Positions 11,488 through 22,324 of a DNA stretch of 64,000 bases are shown here, piece after piece. Both the position numbers and the translations under genes were made by a program. The DNA comes from Aureobasidium sp. EXF-3400 (lineage: Eukaryota > Ascomycota > Dothideomycetes > Dothideales > Saccotheciaceae): NCBI GenBank assembly GCA_024195585.1, contig SWBL01000038.1, positions 148,519-212,518 on the forward strand. Direction: 5' to 3'. The notes beneath the pieces are model-generated. The model saw only the letters and a program-made list of their open reading frames with translations. It was not told the DNA's origin and made no database searches. Each line of letters begins with the position of its first letter. Position 1 is the stretch's first letter.

Positions 11488-11856
11488 ATGTGCGATTGAG
11501 CTTTCACGTCACCACAATGTCGAAAACCCTGTGCTAGCGCACACTCGAGAGGAATCATGTGTTTGCCGAACATGCCGATCACGCTTCCAAAAGGTTGCTT
11601 GACCTTGTACGCCACCTGGAGTCGCACACAGACGAGTCTATCTGAATCAGATGTCATTGAAATTGCTGAGCATGGCGGCAACACCTCCAATACGAATCAC
11701 GAAGATGACGACTCACTGGCAGAGGACGAGCTGAGTTGCAAACGTGCTCACATCGAAGACTTACACGATCCCAACAAGTCAATGCCCCGTCAACAATCTT
11801 ACTCACCACCTGTGACCAGTCACACGCACAAGGGCAAGAATACTTCACGAGGTTGA
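11366..11856 (+). pseudogene. Frame-broken segment with a C2H2 zinc-finger signature
   Basis: Downstream of the ankyrin repeats, coding-like sequence continues in shifting frames. One frame runs to about 11,588 and carries CRTCRSRF; one base away a second frame continues KRLLDLVRHLESH. Together they match the C-x2-C-x3-F-x5-L-x2-H-x3-H spacing of a C2H2 finger exactly, but the two halves are out of register by one base near 11,588. A third frame then carries an acidic tail (SESDVIEIAEHGG) to the stop at 11,856. No intron with acceptable borders reconciles them. This looks like a decayed C-terminal part of an ankyrin-C2H2 gene; an assembly indel is the alternative. Confidence 0.45.
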
Positions 11857-12446
11857 GGCTGATTTCGACATCAGCGCAGTCCTGGCGGCAGAACGTCCTA
11901 CGAAGCAAGAACTATCAGCGAAGTCCATATGAAACGCCCATGCAAGAAGTCATCTTTTCGATTGCATGTGCCTCTTCTCGATTGCCTGTGCCTCTTCTCG
12001 ATTGCCTGTGCCTCTTCAACGTGAGTAGCAAGAAAGATGATCCATAAATTATCAGCAGCCACTAAAAAGTCCTGCAGACATTTTCATGCGCTCGCAGAGA
12101 CCAATCATGCCATGCAAGGTTAAAACCGAGATTGCATCTATTTGCAAAGGCGCAAAGTCTGCAGGCAGTCAGTGTTGCATGCTGAGACGAAGTGCATCGT
12201 TATTGATTGCGCATGGCACCGCGGTCATGTTGAACGATTGACGCAACACAGCAGTCCTGGACATTTCAAGGCAGTAGCTCTGTAGAAAGACATTCTCTGG
12301 TAAACCTCCAGCATGACCCTAATCGGCATGGCATAAAATCTCAGTAAATGTCTGCCAAAAGCTCGGCCGACTCGTTACTATTTTGGTATCAAGTACATCA
12401 AATCATTACTCGTGGTACATTCATTACTCGTACACTTTCCGTAACA
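11857..12446. other. Intergenic between ankyrin locus and histidine kinase
   Basis: Apart from the 20-bp minisatellite I see no gene. The 3' untranslated region of the kinase (minus strand) is expected at the right end. Confidence 0.6.
11958..12017. repeat. 20-bp minisatellite, three copies
   Basis: The unit TCGATTGCCTGTGCCTCTTC occurs three times head to tail; the first copy has one A for C change. Confidence 0.95.
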
Positions 12447-15400
12447 TCATCCAAAAGTCTCCTTGATCGTCCCCAAAAGCCTCGTCAACTCCTTCAACCT
12501 CACCGGTTTCGTAAGGAAAAGATTGATGCCGGACACAAAAGCCTCGTGTTGCGCTTCACTGCTCCCCAACCCAGTCAAAGCAATGATAACAACAGGCTTC
12601 ATCCCCTTCTGCCTTTCAAATGCGCGGATCTGTCTTGAAGCTTCGAAGCCATCCATGACAGGCATGGAGATATCCATCAAGACGACTTCAGGTTTATCTG
12701 TTTTTGATCCGTCTAGATGTGCGTTTGTGTAGGCTTCCACGGCTTGTTGTCCATCAGATGCTTTATGCATGGCATGGCCATTTTTCTTCGCGTACGAGAC
12801 AAGGAGCTGCAGGTTTATAGGGTTATCGTCAACGAGAAGAAGACAAGGTTTAGAAGGTTCCACTGGCAATGCCACTACAGTGGACATGCTGATAACACTC
12901 TGGTTGCGTGTGTGCGGCACTTGTGGTTCCAGCTGTGCCAGACTCGCGGCTGTCAAAGCACCATCTGCAACTTCGGGGAGGGGAGGTTTTGAAACCATAT
13001 CAATACCCATATCATCGAGCTGCGAATCTTGTACTCCTGCTTTCTCTTGTGTTGAAGTACTGCTCACGGGTTGATTGATGTCATTGGATGGTCGGCGACT
13101 TCGGAGACTAAGTCTCCGGGTCATCTCTGTTTCGTTCGGTGACGATGCTCCAGACCATACATGCGATTCGCGCCAGGTATCAAAGCGTGGAGTCATGGAT
13201 CCATGAGGTGTGTTGGGAGTCAGTGGGCTGATTGGGACAGATTTCCAGATGTCCTCGTCCTCTGAATGCTCAAGGATACGGTAGATGATGGAAGCAAGTC
13301 GGTTAGGACCACACGGCTGGGCAACGTATTCGACTCTCCCATGAACTAATTGCTCAATCCGAGAACCTTTCAAGATCCGAGCACTGATATAATCTTTGCA
13401 TAACACGATGACTGGCTTATTTCGCAATGAGCCTGTCGATGTCTTGTCGTCTGCGCTCTGCTTGACTCGGGGTGATATCAGCATTCTTATGAGGTGCGGC
13501 AAATCTTGCTCCGCAACGACGGCGAAGTCTGCCTTGTCGGTGGTTTGCCAAGATGGACCAGACGCGTGCATTCCCATGCTCGAGCACATCTTGCTGAATG
13601 CAACAAGTTGTTGTTGGCGACCTGTGGCGACAGCATTGCCATCGTCTGCCTCAGATGAACCCAAAACATGTACCGAAAGTCCAGACCAGGCATTGTCTAT
13701 AGACACGGCTTTTGCTTCATCAATGTCGTTTTTTGGCCTTCGCGTGAGCTTCATGGGCATAGTGACACTGACAACGCTTCCTTGACCTTTGCTGCTTCGC
13801 ACATCAACTTTGCCCCGCCAACCTTTAACGATACGCGCCACCATACTCAAACCCAGACCCGTACCTTCAGCCAGATCATCCTCTTGGCTAAATGCTCTGA
13901 AAAGCTTTGTACGTAGAAAGTCTTTGGACATTCCTCTACCAGTGTCTGCCACGGAAAACTGGGCTACAGGTCGGCCAAGCTTGGTCTTTGGTGGTAGTAT
14001 CTTCAATGACACGTTGATGGAACCTTCGGTCGTGTATTTGAGGGAATTGTTGACAATGTTGACCAAGACACGTTTCCAAGCTCCCACAGTAACCTTGCAG
14101 TCCCAGGAGATATTGGGATGATTTTCAATATCCATAGAGACGGTCACGTTCCTATCGCTCAGAGTGCGCTGATCCTTTGAACAACAGAATGAATACACCG
14201 TGGATTCTACGACCTCTTCGGTGAGGACATCGAGTGAGACATCTGCATCAAGGGAAGACGATTCTACGTCGCTGTTCTTGTGCTCGGCAGAAGATCGAGG
14301 CAGATGCTTGGGGTTCGAACGCATTCCCGAGCCAGTGTGTTTAGTAAGGACGTTGATCTTCGAGAACTCAAGTAGATGGTCGACGATATCTAGCAGAGTA
14401 CGTCCACACGTGTCAATTTGTGAAACCATCTCTGCGGTTTCGTGAGCAAGATTATGTTCCTGTAATACTTCAACAGAGCCGAGGATGCCATGAAGCGGTG
14501 ATCTCAATTCGTGACTGATTGATGAGATGAAGTCGGACTTTGTTTTGTTCGCAATATCAACATCCAATCGCGCAAGCTTGGCCATGATGACGTCGCAGAA
14601 TGCAGTCAGATAGTGCATTTCGCCTTCGTTAGAAAACATGCGCATGGGAGCACAAGACCAGATGAGACAGCCAGCGCGCCATTGGTTGCGTTGAGGATCC
14701 CAAAGCCCGAGAACCATTAAGCTACGCACACCTGGGAAGGCAGCTGCGAGCTGTTTTCCGGGAGCATGTTTGAGTGACCTCTTGCGAGCCTTTCGTCCTT
14801 GAGGTCCTTCGCTCGTCTTTGAGCTTGAGCGAGCAGTACCACCGTCGGAAGCACTTTGACTTTCGGAAACTTGTTCGTCCAAGTAGTCATCTCCGTGCTC
14901 ATTGAAGTTCCAGATCTTGCCACCCCTGAAGCGTCGAAGAACGGAGCGGAGGAATTTAGGAGTCAGTTGTGAGTAAAGGTCACGACGACCTTCTGAATCC
15001 GGCACGGCTCCAGTACGCGTGGCGTAGGATGCACCAAGGATAGGACATGGTTGTTCATCAGCATCTGAAGCGTGAGAGGCAACTTCCTCCCCCTCGCTGG
15101 TCTGGTGGCCATCAGTGCCACTAGTTGTAGCATCCGCATCGTTGTCTGGAGTTTTGTCTAAGAAAGAGTTGCTGACAAGATTTCCAAAGCCACTGACGGA
15201 TGCGTCCAAGAACAAGACACCATCAGCATCAACAGCTTTGCGAATTAAACCAGAGGCGAACTGCATGACGTCGTTGTCCGATTCTTCGGCTGAGTGAATT
15301 TTAGGCTCATCGGGCAAATTATCAACAGAAGCTTTATCTTCGCTGATGGCTGACCCTGTGTAGACAGACATGTCTGATACAGCTCTATTCTTCGCCAACC

Positions 15401-16430
15401 AAGGAGGCCTCTGATGACGATAGGGTCTTTCTCTGATATTTGTGATCTGATCGGCAGTACTAAAGGACTGACGGTGTTTGTAACCGGAAGGCTGTCTACG
15501 CATAGCAGGTCTCTTCGGGGGAGCAGACAAATCGAGATTGTCAACTGACAAGAGAGGGGAGGCAGGTGAGATGTCACGTTGCAATTTCGAATGGTCTCGA
15601 CGCGAGCTGGACTCGGTTGCAGTGAAGGCGCCCAGAGCAGCAACCATGTCAGTACCTCGTTGCTGCTCGACTTTTGCTTTAATCATGTCGAGATGACTCA
15701 TGACGGCGACTCCCATCTCCTGCAAGAAATCGATTTCCTTCTTGGGCAGACCTTCGTGAGGCTTGTCGTCCAGAACGCAGAAAGCACCGATTTTCAGACC
15801 CTTCGGAGTTGTGATAGGTACACCAGCATAGAACCTAGCTCTTGGACCGCCGACGACATAGGGACGATTGCAGAAGCGCGTGTCCTCTGTCAAATTGTTG
15901 ATGATGTGGATTATATGAGAGTCCGAGCTCTGAGCATTGCTACCGCCGTTACATGGGAGGTTGACCGTGTGCTCACAGACGGAAAACCCTCGAGGAATCT
16001 TTGTTGTGCCCAGCCATAGCGCATCCTCATGATCATCAAAGACGTCGCCATCTTGCAGAGACATGGTGCGGGTGGCTTCGGCGAGGATGTAGGCGTCGGT
16101 GCTGTCGAAGAAGAAGATCATGGCACGACGCATCTTGAGGCGGATGGCAGCAAGTTGGCAGAAGGCGGTCAAGGCCTTGTCGGACGATTGGATTGGGCGG
16201 TGCCTGGCGACGGCTTCGTCTGAGTTGAGGTCTGTCCAGTCCATCTCTCTGGTCGCGAGGGCGCGAATGGGCTCGTAGTAGCTGTAGAATTCGTGCTCTC
16301 TCTTGCATTCGAAGCGGGCGCGCTGCTCGGGCGTCATGTCGCTGACGTTCATGTTCAACAAGTCGTGCATGGTACATCGAGGCGCGGTGCTCGACGCCGT
16401 CGTCGTCGGCCTGGTCATAGGTGCAGACAT
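12447..16430 (-). CDS. Hybrid histidine kinase, GAF - HisKA - HATPase - receiver
   Basis: A single 1327-aa exon. The N-terminal part (about residues 60-265) has a GAF-like sensor with RFCNRPYVVGGPRARFYAGVP and LKIGAFCVLDDKP. The H-box SHELRSPLHG lies near residue 640 (phospho-accepting His), the N-box NIVNNSLKYTTEG near 795, the G-boxes DTGRGMS and GTGLGLS near 830-856. The receiver (about 1195-1320) has LLLVDDNPINLQLL, the phospho-acceptor Asp in VVLMDISMPVMDG near 1250, and KPVR. No transmembrane segment or HAMP is seen, so it is a cytosolic kinase feeding a Ypd1-type phosphotransfer protein. Fungal kinases of this layout sense light, redox or nutrients; the ligand here cannot be told. The start MSAPMTRP is the first ATG. 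High certainty. Confidence 0.95.
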   Translation of the reverse strand: MSAPMTRPTTTASSTAPRCTMHDLLNMNVSDMTPEQRARFECKREHEFYSYYEPIRALATREMDWTDLNSDEAVARHRPIQSSDKALTAFCQLAAIRLKMRRAMIFFFDSTDAYILAEATRTMSLQDGDVFDDHEDALWLGTTKIPRGFSVCEHTVNLPCNGGSNAQSSDSHIIHIINNLTEDTRFCNRPYVVGGPRARFYAGVPITTPKGLKIGAFCVLDDKPHEGLPKKEIDFLQEMGVAVMSHLDMIKAKVEQQRGTDMVAALGAFTATESSSRRDHSKLQRDISPASPLLSVDNLDLSAPPKRPAMRRQPSGYKHRQSFSTADQITNIRERPYRHQRPPWLAKNRAVSDMSVYTGSAISEDKASVDNLPDEPKIHSAEESDNDVMQFASGLIRKAVDADGVLFLDASVSGFGNLVSNSFLDKTPDNDADATTSGTDGHQTSEGEEVASHASDADEQPCPILGASYATRTGAVPDSEGRRDLYSQLTPKFLRSVLRRFRGGKIWNFNEHGDDYLDEQVSESQSASDGGTARSSSKTSEGPQGRKARKRSLKHAPGKQLAAAFPGVRSLMVLGLWDPQRNQWRAGCLIWSCAPMRMFSNEGEMHYLTAFCDVIMAKLARLDVDIANKTKSDFISSISHELRSPLHGILGSVEVLQEHNLAHETAEMVSQIDTCGRTLLDIVDHLLEFSKINVLTKHTGSGMRSNPKHLPRSSAEHKNSDVESSSLDADVSLDVLTEEVVESTVYSFCCSKDQRTLSDRNVTVSMDIENHPNISWDCKVTVGAWKRVLVNIVNNSLKYTTEGSINVSLKILPPKTKLGRPVAQFSVADTGRGMSKDFLRTKLFRAFSQEDDLAEGTGLGLSMVARIVKGWRGKVDVRSSKGQGSVVSVTMPMKLTRRPKNDIDEAKAVSIDNAWSGLSVHVLGSSEADDGNAVATGRQQQLVAFSKMCSSMGMHASGPSWQTTDKADFAVVAEQDLPHLIRMLISPRVKQSADDKTSTGSLRNKPVIVLCKDYISARILKGSRIEQLVHGRVEYVAQPCGPNRLASIIYRILEHSEDEDIWKSVPISPLTPNTPHGSMTPRFDTWRESHVWSGASSPNETEMTRRLSLRSRRPSNDINQPVSSTSTQEKAGVQDSQLDDMGIDMVSKPPLPEVADGALTAASLAQLEPQVPHTRNQSVISMSTVVALPVEPSKPCLLLVDDNPINLQLLVSYAKKNGHAMHKASDGQQAVEAYTNAHLDGSKTDKPEVVLMDISMPVMDGFEASRQIRAFERQKGMKPVVIIALTGLGSSEAQHEAFVSGINLFLTKPVRLKELTRLLGTIKETFG

Positions 16431-17044
16431 GGTATCGTCTCTGGCGTGGCTCTCTGCTGGAAGGCTGCAGTTCGCAAGCGTCTGACGCGACAGCTAGCAG
16501 GCGCCAATGGACTGAGCAGCAAAGAGCCGAGACTGAGCAAGGAGACAGAAACTGCAAGAGGCAGAGGTAAGCGCTAAGTTACCGCAGGGAATAACAAGTT
16601 AAATCCGCAAAACCCGAGAGCGCACGCCAATCGAGTAGCGTCGACTGGTCTTTTGTCGGAACGACCTCCGCGGACTTCATCCAGCACTCAAACATAGGTA
16701 CCTATCCAACGACACTTGCATACCTGTCCCGATTCCATAGCATACGTGCTAAGTCTGTTCTTTCTCTACCAAGAGGATTGCACCTGCCACGAATGTCCTT
16801 CCATTCCTGTGGTGTGTAGAAGAAAATAGTCGAGAGATTGCTCGCGAGTCTATCTATGATTGTAGTAGCTTTAGCCGAGCTAACGTTGGACGAGGACGCC
16901 AAACCCAACCTTAATTTGCCCTTTCCCTGCTTGTTGCTTTTCTTCAATCGTCTGGTTCAACACGCAGCAACACAGCAGAGATACGAGATTCAATGAGACA
17001 ATGACTTCTTAAGAGTAGATGAGTCTACGAAATCTCGTAGCATC
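16431..17044. other. Histidine kinase promoter side; no gene seen
   Basis: The region lies upstream of the kinase start and downstream of the FMN dehydrogenase stop, both on the minus strand. No convincing ORF or RNA is visible. Confidence 0.6.
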
Positions 17045-18258
17045 TTAACTATACCAATTGTTCGGCGTCCACTTGAAGTACTGAGGTCCAATGTCCTTGA
17101 TCGAGCTCAGGCCAAGATGCGCAGCATCGCTAGCAATCTCTGCCTTCAACAATTCAACAGCCTTGGCAACTCCCTCAGTGCCATAGACATTGGCATACAT
17201 GAATGGCCTGCCGAGCCCGACGGCACGAACTCCGAGCGCAAGCATCTTGAGCACGTCACTGCCGTATCTGACACCGCCGTCTGCGTAGACTTCAATCTGT
17301 TGGAAGATCTCGGGTGCCTTTTGGTGTATCTCAAGGGCAACCTCAAAACCGGACGGACTTCCGTCAAGGTTGCGGCCGCCATGGTTGGACAAGATGATTG
17401 CGGGTGCCTTGTACTTCACTGCCATCTTGGCGTCTTGAACCGTCTGAATGCCCTTAATGACAACAGGCAGTCTTGTGAAGTTCTGAAGCTTCTGGTAGTA
17501 TTGCCATGTAAAGGCTGAGTACTCTGCATCTGCCGAGCCTGCCGAGTAACGCTGAGCACGGTGGCGTACACCGGGTCCAGCACTGTCAACGGTGAAGACA
17601 ATTGCGCGAGCGCCAGATTCTTCAATCTCCTTGAAGTGTGCTTTTGTGGCAGTGTCATTGGCGGCATCGAGGTAGACTTGTTGCCACATGACTTGAGAGC
17701 CGTTCGAGGGCCTCGCGGCGGCCAATTCCTTCAAGGGCAAGGAGCTAAAGTCCGAAGGAATGTATAGGATGTCGCCTTGGTAAGCACCCTCGACGAGTCC
17801 GAGCTCCGCTCTGTCATTGGCAAGAGCACCTCGTGCACATGGACTGATGTAGAAAGGTGCGGAAAAGTTGTGACCGAGAATCGATGTAGTAAAAGTCGAC
17901 TCGATCTTCGAGATGTCTCTCAGTACACGCGGACGAGCAGTGTAGCGCTGGAAGACCTCCAGATTATTCCGATAGGACCACTCGCCAGCAGCACCGTTGC
18001 GGTAGTAGGTATAAGCACTGGTGTTCATGTAGCGACGAGCTGCCCAGTCAAAATCTGGAAGCGCGACGATATCGTCAAGCGGTGGCAGAGTGCCGACAGG
18101 TGTATCCCCCAGAGCTTCATCGATACTATGAACAATGGTTAGATCATGTTCCTGAAGCATGAACTCGACTAGCTCATTTACCCAGTATCAGGCTCGTTGA
18201 GGAAAGGTCTGGCCGCAAGAGCCAAGCTCGCCAGAGTAGCCAAGATGATGGACTTCAT
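17045..18258 (-). CDS. Secreted FMN-dependent 2-hydroxy-acid dehydrogenase/oxidase
   Basis: Complement of exons 18182..18258 and 17045..18125 (385 aa), separated by a 56-nt intron (GTAAAT to CATAG). Exon 1 supplies MKSIILATLASLALAA, a clear signal peptide. The mature part is the TIM-barrel of the L-lactate dehydrogenase/glycolate oxidase family: substrate and FMN motifs SAPFYISPCARGALA, the active-site SNHGGRNLDG with the catalytic His near residue 270, and the FMN phosphate loop ADGGVRYGSDVLKMLALGVRAVGLGRP. There is no cytochrome b5 domain, unlike mitochondrial flavocytochrome b2. The likely reaction is oxidation of an L-2-hydroxy acid such as lactate; with O2 as acceptor it would release H2O2 outside the cell. 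Family is certain; substrate and acceptor are not. Confidence 0.92.
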
Positions 18259-19260
18259 GGTGAAAAGCTGAACCCGGAGAAACAAAGGTACAAAAACAGA
18301 TATGTCTAATCAAGGGCAGCTCATGAGCTTCTTATATGTTTTGATTGCGCCACTTATCTGCACAGCCGAAATTCAGAAAGACATTTATGCCTCGAGTGTT
18401 GAACTCTGCGACAACCAAGACGCATCAATCTGCTACGAGTGAGTCCGCACATGGCAGGCCGCAGCAAACCATGTGTCTCGAACCCTTGATTAAATATCGC
18501 TTTTTTGCCAACTAAGCTCCTTTCAGAGCATAACCTTACCTTCCTATTGGCGGATGGGTCATGTCAACAGTGATTGATTGCAAAGCGAGAGTGGCCGACC
18601 GTCGTCTCGGAGCTGAAAATGGCTGCCAGGTACTAGGGTCGATCTTGCAGAGCGCTGCAACACGTCTTGGCATTCTTGGTGATGGCTTGGCGACCGTGAT
18701 GGCATAGACAGCCGAGGAACGTGGTTGACAAGAGTTGGTGAGTCTCATAAGGTTGAGGCATGATCTGCAAGTGTGTTTCTGCATGTGGATTATACGTGGG
18801 AAGTCCAAGCAAATAAAGCAGCGGTCGAGTATCGATAGTCGGCGATAGCACCATCCCACAACCCGTCAGTAAAACGTTCTTGGATGTTGTTGGAGTCGAA
18901 GGTTGAGTGAGAGCCGATTTGCGCAGACGGGGAGTCTGTGCGCCTTCCGCAGCATCGATCTTATCTGATCCGCAGCACTTTATCCGTCAAGCGAGTACAC
19001 TTTATGCCAGACCATCGCCAAACTTTTCATGCTCCAAACACACAAACTAGACAAGTGAGTCGCTTACCTGTCACACTTGACACTGCTCGGCTATATTGAC
19101 TACCTTGAGATTCTGACTGTCAAAAGTGACTGACAGATGCTGTGCAGCGTTGCGTGCGTGCCAAAGTAATGCTCGGTCTATGCGACAAGCTCCATCTCGA
19201 CGACAGACAGCAGCACAGACCTCCGTCGTCCAGGTACCTTGATGGTCGAGCGGGCTTCTC
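18259..19260. other. Intergenic, 1 kb, no feature recognised
   Basis: This holds the upstream region of the FMN dehydrogenase and the 3' flank of the UPF0643 gene. ORFs here look like chance frames. Confidence 0.55.
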
Positions 19261-20000
19261 TTATTCTCCTTTCTCTACAAAGTCTGTGATGTCCCAATTC
19301 TCAACATCATCTCCAATTGTCAGAACATTCGTCTTGAACACAATACTCTCGTACCAGACCGCCGCAGCAGCTCTTGCCTTTGCATGCCAAGGTCCTCTAC
19401 CTCCGTCCCGCGCATGCTGTCTGCTCTCCCAAAAGCCTGAGTACGTGTCAGTCAAGCCTCATCGTGTCAAAGGAGACGCATACAAGTCGCCAGGTTCCGC
19501 CGGTCTTGATCTTTCACTCCGTACCAATACTTCAGCAGACCTCCACTAGCCATGGCTTCTTGATGTGAGTAGGCATCCAGTTGAAACAATTTCTCCGGAT
19601 CAGCATCGGGGCTGAGCTTTGATCGAAAACTGACGACGTAGAACTCTGTCTTCTTCCATGTGTACCCTTCCTCTCTCGAAAGAAATTTGAGGGTCTCCAT
19701 GACTTGCGCAAAGTTGAAGGACTTTGTATACTCTGCTGTCGCATAATCCTCCCGCACAGGCTGGAAAAATGTCAAGACGTTTGCAAAAAGTTGACTTGCT
19801 TTGGAGTATCTGGGAAGATCGAGGAGATGCGGCGGCGAGGTGTATGGAGACACTACAAGGAATTTGTTTGTCTCTGCTTCTTCGACATCGATATTTTGAG
19901 CTCCGAACAAGCTGTTCGGATGGCTCAGCTCCAGAATGGCTGTAGCAGCTGTCATCTCGGAATTTGGTGTAGATGTATTGCGGTTTGTGAAAGGATGCAT
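19261..20000 (-). CDS. UPF0643 family protein
   Basis: Complement of exons 19484..20000 and 19261..19436 (230 aa) across a 47-nt intron (GTATGC to CTCAG) that splices to NLATCFWESRQHARDGGRGP. The pattern DLPRYSKASQLF, REDYATAEYTKSFN, REEGYTW, FRSKLSPDAD, GGLLKYWYGV and RNLATC is characteristic of UPF0643, a fungal family of unknown function with ferredoxin-like dimeric alpha-beta-barrel features by its size and motif spacing (the fold is inference). The first good ATG is at 20000 (MHPFTNRN); the open frame extends 30 codons further without ATG. Neighbouring genes give no functional hint. Family call is confident, function unknown. Confidence 0.88.
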
Positions 20001-21506
20001 CACAGATAGTGATTCTTGAAGGAAGATGCGAGAATGTGCAGTTTTAATCTCCGCACTTCCATCGCAGCTAACATGTTTCTTCTCAAGCAAGTCACCGGAA
20101 GACTGACGAAATTATCATACGCAATTGCGAATTGTACGAGCACGACATGTGCACGCAAGTCATGGCAATCTTTTGCAAAGCTTCAAGATATTGCGCCATC
20201 CGACAAAGAGTTAACGCAACACCGAGTTTTTCAGATTCAGTCGAGTACACAAAAACCTCTCTTTGTCTGGAAAAGCATTGAATCTGGTTTTTGTACTCGT
20301 CTTGTCAGGCGAACGAGTATCTTGTCAAAATAAGATGTTGATGGCCAAAGGATCAGGGTCGCTGGGTCGGCATGGTCAACTGGCCACAAGTCGTGAATTC
20401 GCAACATCTTCTTTTGGCCGCTTCTCCGCCTTGCTTGAGGTCCTGGAAATCGCGAAAGGCGCTCCTTCCCGGCGGTCAATCTTGCGCCATCTTGACACCA
20501 TTCGTGTCATCCAAACGTAAATTTAATCTAGTTATATTGATTAACTCGCGTGCACATTGTTACAGCACTTGCAGCATGCGATTGTCGCTGCATCAAATCT
20601 CTGGTCGTCTAGGGGATTCTTAACTCTTCCATTCCACCCACAGATGTGAATGTATGATTGATGCTTCAGACAGCGAAACGGTGGAAAGGTCAGATTCCGA
20701 TCGTGTCGCGATGCACCACAAGGAGGCTTCCATGATGTAGCGATCAGATCCTGGCACGCTCATCTGCTCGGGATACACCTTGCGCAACCTTCGTCCGCTT
20801 TCCCGGCGTCTGGTTATGCTGCTGCCTGTCTAGCTGTACAGCCTCGGTCCTTCGGTATGGTCTGCGACGGAACAGCACTCTACCTTTGACCCGAACGCGC
20901 TCTTGGAAAATCTGCATCGACTCTTCCAGGAAGCTGGTTTGGACTGGAATGTCACTACAGCCACCATAGGGCTACAGTTTCGACGATCACAGTGTGGCGC
21001 AGCCTACCCCACTACCATATGTTCTTCCCGCGAGCGTGGGTTCACATGAACATGGCGAAACCTGGAACCACGAAGACCCTTCTTCTCCCAAAACCTGGAA
21101 GAAATTACCCAGACATGACGCCTTGTGTGCCTGGCCTCCTTCCCGCCGTCCGATCATCTGCATCACAACATGACGGACTTGACTGCTTTGGGAATTGCAT
21201 TTCTCCTCAGCCTATCAAGTAGACCACTTCATCTATGTGGCTCAATCTAATACGTGTTAGGTAGGAAGCGAAATCTTCTTCGTAAAACTGACGTGCAGCA
21301 CTTTCAGCTGCAAGAGCAATTTCGTACTACCCCACTATCATGAATGAGGTCACTGGCGTACGAAAAGATCACATCGTCATGTGTTTGGGCAGGTCTCTTT
21401 AAGAAGCAGCTCTTGCAACACGGAGTCGATTGCATATTTTGAAAACAATCAAACAATTCACACATTTTTCAACCAAAACTCCATATCAACTATCAAATCA
21501 CACATC
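20001..21506. other. Divergent intergenic region, 1.5 kb
   Basis: It lies between the UPF0643 start and the LEA-like gene start. Apart from a small inverted repeat at 20242-20299 I see nothing. ORFs present show no protein-like character. Confidence 0.55.
20242..20299. repeat. Small inverted repeat (stem-loop potential)
   Basis: CGAGTACACAAAAACC at 20242-20257 pairs with GGTTTTTGTACTCG at 20286-20299 (one two-base bulge), with a 28-nt loop. Confidence 0.6.
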
Positions 21507-22324
21507 ATGGACGCCGCCGCCAACGCAGTCAGCAAGCTCCTGTAAGGACATTTTCATTCTATCATTTTCCTGGCCACTTGCTAACATTATTCAGCTCCGG
21601 CGCAGGTGAGAAATTCAGCCACAAGTCCGAGCAGGTCAACTCCGAGCAGGTCAAGACTCAGGAAGTCAAGACCACGCAGGCCAAGACCGAGCCGGAAGTA
21701 GCTCCAGTCGTTGACTCTGCTGCTACAGGCGAGAAGGACACCACCGTCGATCAGACTATTGCCCCAGCAGTCCAGCATGAGCATGTCAAGCATGAGCACG
21801 AGACCAGAGAACAGAAGGTCGTTGACCGCGAACGCCACCAAGACCACTACCACACTACTATCCAGCCCCTCCAGGATAGGGAGGTTGAGGCTGAAAAGCA
21901 CACCACTGAGGTTGATGCCACCGAAGAACGCCAAATCAACAAGGATAAGCAAGGCGATCAGATCAAGGCCAAGGTCGCTGCCGACCAAGCTGCCTTCAAG
22001 AACACAACCGAGGAGCTCGCTACCGAGGAGACCAAGACATCTGAAAAGGCCGCTGTGGCAGAGTCTGTTCACCACCACCTCCACGAGACCATCCAGCCTG
22101 TCATCGAGAAGGAGCGCATTGTGCCCGAGGTCACCCACAAGATCAAGCCTGTGCACGAAGTCGTCCAGGAACAAACACAGAACCACGGCGTGACCACCGC
22201 TCGACCAATCTCCGTGGACGAGTTCCAGCACCGCTTGGGTGGCGAGAGCAAGACAGAGGTCACACACGATGGTGAGCCGTCTGTTGCAACCACCGCCACA
22301 ACAGCTGTGACGGAGAAGAAGTAG
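21507..22324 (+). CDS. Hydrophilic LEA-like stress protein of the fungal 'allergen' family
   Basis: Exons 21507..21541 and 21595..22324 (254 aa), with a 53-nt intron (GTAAGG to TTCAG) starting 35 nt into the gene. The product starts MDAAANAVSKLLSGAGEKF and is made almost wholly of charged, Gln/Thr/Glu/Lys-rich sequence without hydrophobic core, like LEA or hydrophilin proteins. Two related His-rich segments are present, DHYHTTIQPLQDRE and HHHLHETIQPVIEKE, which are typical of a conserved ascomycete family often annotated as a putative allergen and induced in stress or sporulation (known of the family). No signal peptide is seen. Codon use is strongly biased, suggesting high expression. The gene call is firm; the molecular role is unknown. 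Confidence 0.85.
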
